DNA of 64,000 bases from Aegilops tauschii subsp. strangulata (lineage: Eukaryota; Streptophyta; Magnoliopsida; Poales; Poaceae). How positions within the stretch are numbered: the first letter of the stretch is position 1; the number at the start of each line of letters is the position of its first letter. The notes beneath the pieces are model-generated. The model made no database searches. It had not been told where the DNA came from and was given only the letters and a program-made list of their open reading frames with translations. Both the position numbers and the translations under genes were made by a program. The DNA lies in contig NC_053039.3 of assembly GCF_002575655.3 (NCBI RefSeq), positions 374,829,633-374,893,632 of the forward strand, written 5' to 3'. Of the stretch, positions 56,980 to 64,000 are shown piece by piece.

Positions 56980-58704
56980 TGAAGGAAATATGCCCTAGAG
57001 GCAATAATAAAGTTGTTATTTATATTTCCTTATGTCATGATAAATGTTTTTTATTCATGCTAGAACTGTATTAACCGGAAACTTAGTACATGTGTGAATA
57101 CATAGACAAATAGAGTGTCCCTAGTATGCCTCTACTTGACTAGCTCGTTAATCAAAGATGTTTAAGTTTCCTGACCATAGACATGTGTTGTCATTTGATC
57201 AACGGGATCACATCATTAGGGAATGATGTGATGGACAAGACCCATCCGTTAGCTTAGCATAATGATAGTTTAGTTTTATTGCTATTGCTTTCTTCATGAC
57301 TTATACATATTCCTCTAACTGAGATGATGCAACTCCCGAATACCGGAGGAACACTTCGTGTGCTATCAAACATCACAACGAACTGGGTGATTATAAAGAT
57401 GCTGTACAGGTGTCTCTGAAGGTGTTTGTTGAGTTGGCATAGATCAAGATTAAGATTTGTCACTCCGTGTATCGAAGAGGTATCTCTGGGCCCTCTCGGT
57501 AATGCACATCACTATAAGCCTTGCAAGCAATGTGACTAATGATTTAGTTACGGGATGATACATTACGGAACTAGTAAAGAGACTTGCCGGTAACGAGATT
57601 GAACTAGGTATGATGATACCCACGATCGAATCTCGAGCAAGTAACATACCGATGACAAAGGGAATGACGTATGTTGTTATGCGGTTTGACCGATAAAGAT
57701 CTTCGTAGAATATGTAGGAACCAATATGAGCATCCAGATTCCGCTATTGTGTCTCGGTCATGTCTACATAGTTCTCAAACCCATAGGGTCCGCACGCTTA
57801 ACGTTCGATGACGATTTGTATTATGAGTTATGTGTTTTGATGACCGAAGTTATTTCGGAGTCACGGATGAGATCACGGGCATGACAGGGAGTCTCGAAAT
57901 GGTCGAGAGGTAAAGATTAATATATTGGACGAAGGTATTCGGACACCGGAAAGGTTTCGGGATGTTTCGGATATTTATCGGGGAACCGAGGGGTTACCGG
58001 ACCCCTCCCTCCCCCCCCCCCCCCCGGGAAGTTATGGGCCTTGCTAGGCCATAAGGGAGTAGGAGAGGGCAGCCCGCAGGGTGGCACACGCCCCCCAAGG
58101 GAGTTCGAATTGGAATAGGGGGAGGGGGCGCGGCCCCCTCTTTCCTCTTCCTCTCCCTCTCCTTCCCTCCTTCCCCCTCTTGGAATAGGAAAGGGAGTCC
58201 AACTAGGATTGGGAATCCTAGTGGGACTCTCCCTTGGCGTGCCCCCTCATGGCCGCCAGCCTCCTCCCTCTCCTCCTTTATATACATGGCCAGGGGGCAC
58301 CCCAAAGGCAGATCAATGGTTTCTTAGCCGTGTGCGGTGCCCCCTCCACAGTTTACCACCTCGGTCATATTGTCGTAGTGCTTAAGCGAAGCCCTGCGTG
58401 GATCACATCATCAACACCGTCACCACGCCATCGTGCTGACGAAACTCTCCCTCGACCCTCTACTGGATCAAGAGCTCGAGGGTCATCGTGCTGAATGTGT
58501 GCTGAACACGGAGGTGCCGTATGTTCGGTACTTTGATCGGTTGGATCGTGAAGACGTTCGACTGCATCAACCACGTTAACTAAACGCTTCCGCTTTCGGT
58601 CTATGAGGGTACGTGGACACACTCTCCCGTCTTGTTGCTATGCTTCTCCTAGATAGATCTTGCGTGATCGTAGGATTTTTTTTTAATTACTACGATCCCC
58701 AACA
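56980..58704 (+). repeat. 3' LTR of the split Angela-type element (TGAAGG subfamily)
   Basis: TGAAGGAAATATGCCC to GATCCCCAACA, 1725 bases. It sits in inverted orientation to the LTR at 52816-54549, 2.4 kb away. A poly-C run lies at 58010-58025 and a TATA-like TTTATATACATGG near 58277. Confidence 0.92.
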
Positions 58705-59490
58705 GAAACCTATCCTTATCTACGGTCAAAAAAAGAAACCTATCCTTATCTACGGTCATATGATCCGTACATCCACTATCAAGAACCCATTCCTTTCCTC
58801 CGGCCATGTAACCACGAAGGTTAGCCATAAGACCAAAGTGTCTCATTGACTCATCAAGATCAAAGTCACTATCATCATCCTCATCGTAATATCCATGCTT
58901 AACATCATCATGTGAATGATAATCACCTAGAGAGAGTGATTCACTAGATGTATGACCATGACAATGTGCATGCTTATGAATTCTAATAACTTGCGAGATG
59001 ATGCTACTAATGACTCCAACATCTCCTTTGGCACGCATAAGGTCACGAAGCTCAAATAGACAGTCATCAAATTTAGGATCACTAGTATCCATATTTTGAA
59101 AAGCAATGGACTTTTGAAGAATCTCATCTAGATTTTTCAAGGAATAGTTTGGAAAGCGCTCCTCAAGATATTTCCATATAGTATAAGCACATTCAAATGT
59201 AGGCAAGCATACAAGCAAATTCCTAGGCAATCCTCTCCTGATAAGATCAATAGTCCTAAGATTGCGGGTCATGTCAAGATACTCATCGGGGGTAGGATGC
59301 AAAGGATCAACAGGGGCGCGTAAGGGCTATAGTAATGTACTTGTTCAAATTATATTCATTAAAAATCTCAAGCATCTCATTCTTCCAAGAACTATAGAAC
59401 TATCCGTCAAGCACAGGCACTCTACGTCTAATACTCCCAATTGTATACTCATCCATCTTCCTCCAATGGTGATTAAACCAAAGCAATGGA
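58705..59490 (-). pseudogene. gag and protease start of the large minus-strand Copia element
   Basis: A minus-strand frame 59302-58649 holds a UBN2-type gag: LPTFECAYTIWKYLEERFPN, a linker with an acidic stretch (DEDDDSDFDLDESMRHFG) and the protease entry KEWVLDSGCTDHMTVDKDRF. A 30-base in-frame duplication repeats TVDKDRFLFL at 58705-58764. No zinc knuckle is seen. The frame is cut at 58704 by the 3' LTR of the nested element; the rest of protease and integrase is missing from the window. Confidence 0.82.
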
Positions 59491-59492
59491 GA

Positions 59493-59511
59493 CCAATGCT
59501 CTAATACCAAT
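59493..59511 (-). other. Primer-binding site of the large Copia element
   Basis: The minus strand reads ATTGGTATTAGAGCATTGG directly after the LTR end CCCTTTCA, a TTGGTATCAGAGC-type site. Confidence 0.8.
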
Positions 59512-61104
59512 TGAAAGGGCCGGGAAGAGGGGTCTAGAGGGGGGAGATTAGACTCTCAACAAGTAAAAGTGGCAGTTTTTAAGTTCTTCAAGTTAAGGTG
59601 GAGTTTTAGCACAAGTTTAAACATTCACAATACATTTCAAGCAAGCATGACAAGAGTATGAGCAGTGGAAAGAGTGAAGCATGCTAATTGCAAGAAATTA
59701 AAGGGATGGGATGGGAGTGTTCAAACACAATGAAGACACGGAGTATTTTTTGCGTGGTTCTGATAGGTGGTGCTATCGTACATCCACGTTGAGGGAGACT
59801 TCAACCCACGAAGGGTAACAGTTGCACGAGTCCACGGAGGGCTCCACCCACGAAGGGTCCACGAAGAAGCAACATTGTCTATCCCACCATGGCCATCGCC
59901 CACGAAGGACTTGCCTCACTCGGGTAGATCTTCACGAAGTAGGCGATCTCCTTGCCCTTACAAACTTCTTGGTTCAACTCCACAAGCTTGTCGGAGGCTC
60001 CCAAGCGACACCTAACCAATCTAGGAGACACCACTCTCCAAAAGGTAATAGATGTTGTGTTGATGATGAACTCCTTGATTTTGTGCTTCAAATGGTAGTC
60101 TCCCCAACACTCAACTCTCTCTCACAGATTTGGATATGGTGGAAAGATGATTTGAGTGGAAAGCAACTTGAGGAAGGCTAGAAATTAAGAATCTTGTGGT
60201 TGGATTGGAATATCTTGATCTCAACACATGAGTAGGTGGTTCTCTCTCAGAAAATGTAAGCTGGAAGGGTAGGCACGTTCTGATGGCTCTCTCTCATATG
60301 GAGAAGAGGGTGGAGGGGTATATATATAGCCTCCACACCAAATCCAACCGTTACACACATTTGACCCAACTCGGTCAGACGGAATAGAAGAACTCGGTGA
60401 GACCGATTCAGTTCAAAATGTGAACGTTAGGAATCTCGGTGGGACCGACTGGAACAACTCGGTGGGACCGATGTGCTAGCGCTTAGGGTAAATATCAACT
60501 CGGTGGCACCGATTGCATCAACTCGGTGAGAACGAAGTGAAGCAATGGGGCAAAAGAGAAATTGTCAAGCAAACTCCGTGTGACCGATCGCAAATTCGGT
60601 GAGACCGAAATAAATGCAACAGGCAACAGAGAGTTTGCAAGGTCATCTCGGTGAGACCGAGATCCGTGTCGGTGTGACCGAAGTGTTAGGGTTTCTGGCA
60701 GTGGCTATGTCAGGTGAACTCGGTGGCGCCGGATAGAAGAGTTCGGTGGGGCTGAGTTTGACTTTGGGTTTTGGACGTATTTGGAATGAGAAAGTGGTTG
60801 AGGGCTTTGGAGCAATATCACTAAGCATTTTGAGCAAGTAGACCAATAAGCAACACCTCATGCCCTTTTAATAGTATTGGCTTTCCTATGGACTCAATAT
60901 GATCTTGGGTCACTAAAATATAGATGAAGAGTCTTGAGCTTTTGCCAATATGTGTCCTTAGCATTTTGAAGGGGTTCCACATCCTCTTGTCCATACCACG
61001 CCATTGTTGAACTTGTCTGAAATACACAAGATAAAGACATTAGTTCAACAAGAGATATGTTGACATTAATTACCAAAATCACCCAGGGAGCACTTGTGCT
61101 TTCA
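59512..61104 (-). repeat. 5' LTR of the large minus-strand Copia element
   Basis: 1593 bases. The minus strand starts TGAAAGCACAAGTGCTCCC and ends TTCCCGGCCCTTTCA. It aligns along its length with 29554-31079. Confidence 0.88.
60370..60755. repeat. Array of TCGGTGNGACCGA quasi-palindromes (5' LTR)
   Basis: About 11 copies, two more than in the other LTR, for example ATCTCGGTGGGACCGACTGG and CATCTCGGTGAGACCGAGATC. The two extra copies (60495-60535) lie in the segment deleted from the 3' LTR. Confidence 0.85.
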
Positions 61105-61626
61105 TCTGTAACCCTCGGTTGTAGGCCCAGCTAACTACTCCCGTCACCTTGATGGCCGAGTGTAGGGTCTTGTCCGCCAGGCGGCTCAAGACCCGATTGT
61201 AAGGACTTAGGGCGTGTTTGGTTCGTTACCGCGGCATGCCACAGCTCGCCACAACTCCATACGCCTAAGCTTAGCCAATGTTTGCTTTATGCAGATGTTG
61301 TGGCGTGCCGCACTATGCGTACGCATTGCACTTTCATTTTTCACGCCATGGCTCGCCAAAAGTGTGGCACTGGCGCTCATTTCGTCCGCCGCACCTGTGG
61401 TGCGGCCGCATCTGCGGTGTGGCGTCTTCTGGTAATCAACCAAACACGCCCTTAGTCTTGTCCCGGGTCACCCCTCTATTTTTTGATGGCCTGGTGGTGA
61501 CGCCCCTTGGCCCATGATCTTCTGGGTTGTATCCATGATCGGCCATGGCCTCTTGTTGGGTCATTTATATACTTAGGCCTACCTATATTTGTAACCCCGA
61601 CAATATCGATTTGGAGAAACCCTAGT
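61105..61626. other. Continuation of the unclassified repeat, interrupted by a MITE
   Basis: 61105-61209 continues the sequence broken at 29553. After the MITE it runs on as GTCTTGTCCCGGGTCACCC to about 61620 (AACCCTAGTATCCCC). No coding evidence. Confidence 0.5.
61210..61451. mobile_element. Tourist-like MITE (PIF/Harbinger type)
   Basis: 242 bases with perfect 14-base terminal inverted repeats GGGCGTGTTTGGTT, flanked by TTA at 61207-61209 and 61452-61454. The interior also shows imperfect pairing (GCGGCATGCCACAGC facing GCGGTGTGGCG). The open frames on both strands here are by-products of this symmetry. Confidence 0.92.
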
Positions 61627-61960
61627 ATCCCCTCAAGGTTGATGACTGGATTGACGCGGACGGCGTGCCATATGAAGGTGGGTCGTTCAAGCTTTATCTT
61701 AAGAGATGTGAGTGCTCATGCGAGAGGTCTACGTTGTATCATCTCCCGTGCTCGCATTTGATGACGGCATCACACACTAGAAATTTGGCTACTAATATTT
61801 TCAGTAATGTAAAGTTGGAAGAGTATTCGATCGAGGTGGTAAAAAGAACATGGTTGGCGTGGTTCCAGCAGTGCCTAGATCAATCCCATTGGTCGGAATA
61901 TCATGGACCCTACTATATCCCGATTCGAAGTTGAAGGTGGCAACACGTGGAAGACGAAAG
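61627..61960 (+). pseudogene. MULE transposase C-terminal fragment (SWIM zinc finger)
   Basis: The frame 61665-61934 encodes LYLKRCECSCERSTLYHLPC followed by SHLMTASHTRN. This fits the SWIM zinc-finger pattern (CxC...CxH) that ends many plant MULE transposases, and is followed by a WSEYHGPYYIP block. Upstream sequence in a neighbouring frame (SRLMTGLTRT) suggests decay. The catalytic domain is absent. It ends just before the promoter block of gene 3. Confidence 0.65.
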
Positions 61961-61967
61961 GCAAAGC

Positions 61968-62392
61968 TCGATCCGTGAGTAGCTCCTAGAAAATGCGGAT
62001 GCACCGAATCGGATCACGCAAAGGCGTTCCCATATATGAGTAGTGCGGTTGCCAGCGCGCGGCACACAAACACAACAGGGGCAGAGATGCCAGCCAGATA
62101 GGCCAGCGCGGTAGGCGAAGCTTCTCCTCCCCTCTGATTGGATTGCTGGAAGCCTTGTGTCGCACCAAAGCCATGGCAGCCCCATTCCATTCACACCCCG
62201 CGCCCGCGCCGGCTCCGGAAAGGGGAGATTTGGCAGAAGTTCGATTCTCAGCTACGAATTTGTTCGTCTCAAAAAGAAGAAAAGAAAGTGCGAGTTTGTT
62301 ACAACTGTGTATAAATAGACCCTAGCTCCGACCTGCTGTCGAGCGTAGAACGACAACAGTTATCCACTTATCAGGGATTTCATCAGCCGAGC
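61968..62392 (+). promoter_or_regulatory. Proximal promoter and leader of copper-protein gene 3
   Basis: Homologous to 25561-25956 from TCGATCCGTGAGTAGCTCCT onward. The TATA box TATAAATA is at 62310-62317, 83 bases before the ATG. Compared with gene 2 it has about 35 extra bases just before the TATA box (62257-62295, A/G-rich AAAAAGAAGAAAAGAAAG). Confidence 0.85.
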
Positions 62393-63001
62393 ATGGCGTC
62401 CTTTTCTGCCGCTCTCGTCGCGCTGCTGGTCGCGAGCTGCGCCGCGGCGGCGGCGGCTACGACGTTCGACGTCGGCGACGGGCACGGCTGGCAGACCGGC
62501 GTCGACTACACGGCCTGGACGTCCGACAAGACCTTCGCGGTCGGCGACGCGCTAGGTGAGATACATAGCTCGCTACAACTAGCTAGCCACTGATCATCAC
62601 ACGTAGGAGTATTTAGCTACTAATAGCACGTATACGTACGCGTACATGTCGGTGATCTACGTACTTCCTGCGCAGTGTTCAACTACACGAGCAAGGCGCA
62701 CACGGTGACGGAGGTGAACAAGAGCGGCTACGACGCCTGCTCGGGCGGCAACTCGCTGAGCAACGACGACAGCGGCGCCACCACCATCACGCTCACGACC
62801 CCTGGCGTGCACTACTTCATCTGCGACGTCCCCGGCCACTGCGCCAGCGGCATGAAGCTCGCCGTCACCGTCACGGTCGCGGGGGGCTCCACGACGGGAG
62901 GCACAATCCCCGCCGGCGCCGCCGGGGGATCCCTCCTGCCGGCGATGAGCGGCCTCGTCACCGCCGCCGCGGGGGCTCTAATCGTGCTCGCACCATTCTG
63001 A
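62393..63001 (+). CDS. Phytocyanin-type blue copper protein 3 (uclacyanin/plantacyanin-like)
   Basis: Exons 62393-62555 and 62676-63001 give 162 codons plus TGA. The intron (GTGAGA...TGCGCAG) splits the Val55 codon. Signal peptide 1-22; cupredoxin domain about 23-122; copper ligands His63, Cys104, His109 and Met114; disulphide Cys76-Cys110; N-glycosylation site Asn57-Tyr-Thr. The Gly/Thr/Ala linker (123-142) and hydrophobic tail (143-162) again suggest a GPI anchor. Its copper loop [11 protein letters not shown] is the canonical form shared with gene 1. It is likely extracellular and probably a one-electron carrier in the wall or at the plasma membrane. It lies 36 kb from gene 2, although fewer than 5 kb would remain between them without the nested transposons. 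No defect seen. Confidence 0.94.
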
Positions 63002-63414
63002 TGAAAGCCCGTCATCGTGGGTGAGTATGGTCAGGACGAAGACACTGCAGTTTGATTCGTGTGTACGGGTAATAAGTTCGCTGTGTTTTTTGCTACGTTT
63101 TCTGGCGCGCCACTCTTCACCATGTACGTGACGTGTTCGTTGGTTTGTGGCGCGGCCTGTGTGTGCCGCTGGAGTGTCGTCGTGATGCCTGAGCATACAT
63201 TGTGTGATGTGGGCAACTAAAATTTCTTGTGGTCAGTGTAAGTAAGTCACAGTCCAACACGCGTCCCTACACTACAAAACCTCTTTCTTCCTCTCATGCA
63301 AAGAGACGGTCCCTAGCATTTTGTGTGTAGCTTAGTTCATTTTCTAGAAAATTAGTACATATTCTTCATGCTTCCAGAGTGTTGGGTGATGTGTCACGCT
63401 GAGTAATAAAATCG

Positions 63415-63420
63415 ACTAAG
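63415..63420 (+). terminator. Candidate poly(A) signal of gene 3
   Basis: AATAAA in GAGTAATAAAATCG, 414 bases after the stop codon. The matching site behind gene 2 (28415-28426) has lost the motif. Confidence 0.5.
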
Positions 63421-64000
63421 CGGTAAAAGGGAAAAGGAGACTATGGGCGTGATTAGCGGAAGCCCTGCCGAGGCGATCGCGAGGCGACCCCGATGCGTGA
63501 GAGAAGATCCCGGCCGGACGGCGGGATCTGCCACCACTGAGAGAGATGAGGTTGAGAGAGAGGGATGTAGAAGAGAGGCATCGGGATCATGCAGACCCGC
63601 TGGGACTACGGGAGGACTGGATCAAGATCAGAGAGGCGATGCGGAGATATGCCAAAAAGGAAAAACCAACCCAAGCGTCGAGGAAGCAGATCTCAGGTAA
63701 TCAGGGAAGCCCAGTATATGCGAATTGTGATAGAATCAAAAACAAATTAGAGGATATGAGGATGGATCTGATTGCTGGTAAGTTAGGAGGGGATCAAGAA
63801 TCCAAGGAACAAAAAGGTCGAGGGGCAGGAACATGGTAAACTAGAAGAATGCCCCGCGTGTTGCTGCAGGAGTTTGTATGAAATAAAAAATGATCTGAAC
63901 TAATCAACCAAGCTAATGGCTTTACAATCTCTACTCATAAGGGTAATTTGTTTATTAATATTTTAAAAATAAATAAATAAATTTACATCTCTATGTATAA
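63421..64000. other. Unassigned right edge of the window
   Basis: A GC-rich purine-biased stretch (63440-63840) carries two overlapping + frames. One (63546-63839) reads DHADPLGLREDWIKIREAMR and KIKNKLEDMRMDLIAGKLGG-like text, Lys/Arg/Glu-rich, of unknown family. It could be the start of a transposon protein. The end is AT-rich with an (AAAT)n run at 63967-63985. Confidence 0.35.

Larger units (their letters stand above)
44270..58704 (+). mobile_element. Angela-type Copia element (TGAAGG subfamily), 5'-truncated and split by another element
   Basis: The internal sequence starts in the leader (44270), directly abutting the preceding LTR. It runs to 46055, is interrupted by a complete minus-strand element, resumes at 54550 and ends with the 3' LTR at 56980-58704. 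Its own 5' LTR and primer site are missing. The right end abuts the gag-protease of the large Copia element, its insertion target. Confidence 0.88.
29554..61104 (-). mobile_element. Copia retrotransposon on the minus strand, expanded by nested insertions
   Basis: The 5' LTR is at 59512-61104 and the 3' LTR at 29554-31079. The flanking pentamers TTTGT (29549-29553) and TCTGT (61105-61109) match at 4 of 5 bases. Own sequence survives as 5' LTR, primer site (59493-59511), gag-protease (58705-59490), a linker and reverse transcriptase piece (34362-35396 and 35906-36038), and the 3' end with polypurine tract (31080-31240). The integrase and much of RNase H are missing. The UBN2-type gag and LTRs starting TGAAAG, with TTTTGGTAATT near the start, set it apart from the Angela-type elements nested in it. 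Confidence 0.85.

Noticed and set aside
61214..61517. Overlapping open frames on both strands
   Set aside because: Explained by the near-palindromic Tourist-like MITE at 61210-61451.
1..64000. tRNA, rRNA, microRNA or other structured RNA genes
   Set aside because: I looked for cloverleaf-type and conserved rRNA text and saw none. The initiator-tRNA-like strings are retroelement primer sites. Folding-based searches could not be run.

Overview
The window looks like one piece of a large, repeat-dominated grass genome, most probably a Triticeae cereal (wheat, Aegilops, rye or barley lineage). The reasons are eight near-complete LTRs of the BARE-1/WIS/Angela type of Copia retrotransposon, a CACTA transposon end with TTTGCCGTC-type inverted subterminal repeats, a Stowaway MITE with TA target duplications, a Tourist-like MITE with TTA target duplications, and GC-rich monocot-style genes with one short intron. 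All family names come from recognition of the sequence, not from a database search.

Only three host genes are convincingly intact: a cluster of phytocyanin-type blue copper proteins, all on the + strand (16971-17599, 25957-26577, 62393-63001). Each has two exons with the intron at the same codon, a signal peptide, a type-1 copper site (His, Cys, His, Met) and a hydrophobic C-terminus that suggests a GPI anchor. Copies 2 and 3 share promoter, coding and 3' flanking sequence. Copy 1 shares pieces of both flanks. They read as an old tandem array pulled apart by transposons.

Layout. 1-3059: a CACTA right end inside a Gypsy-type LTR, itself next to an Angela-type LTR stub. 3060-5379: unassigned, with an AT-rich degenerate repeat. 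5380-14501: a decayed Angela-type element with an extra orphan pol-LTR copy in front (tandem structure). 14502-17840: gene 1 and its transposon-expanded promoter. 17840-25560: a decayed RRM-type gene fragment (minus strand) split by a 2.8-kb solo LTR with a perfect CATGC duplication, then a small Copia fragment and another AT-rich array. 25561-28430: gene 2, with its 3' flank cut by a 1.4-kb Harbinger-like element. 29554-61104: a Copia retrotransposon on the minus strand, with near-matching target duplications (TTTGT/TCTGT), swollen to over 31 kb by nested insertions: a truncated Angela-type copy (31241-34361), a hAT-like fragment, a tandem Angela-type element (36039-44269), a further Angela-type element (44270-58704), and inside that a complete minus-strand copy with perfect GGTAT duplications (46056-54549). 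61105-61967: unclassified repeat, a Tourist-like MITE and a MULE transposase fragment. 61968-63420: gene 3. 63421-64000: unassigned.

Nearly all retrotransposon reading frames are broken, often by single C-to-T changes creating TGA or TAG. I found no new enzymatic or defence system. The points that most deserve a second look are the dense palindromic arrays inside two LTR families, the two orphan-pol/LTR/internal/LTR tandems, the deletion-created overlapping two-ORF element at 39265-42545, and the rearranged flanks of the copper-protein genes.
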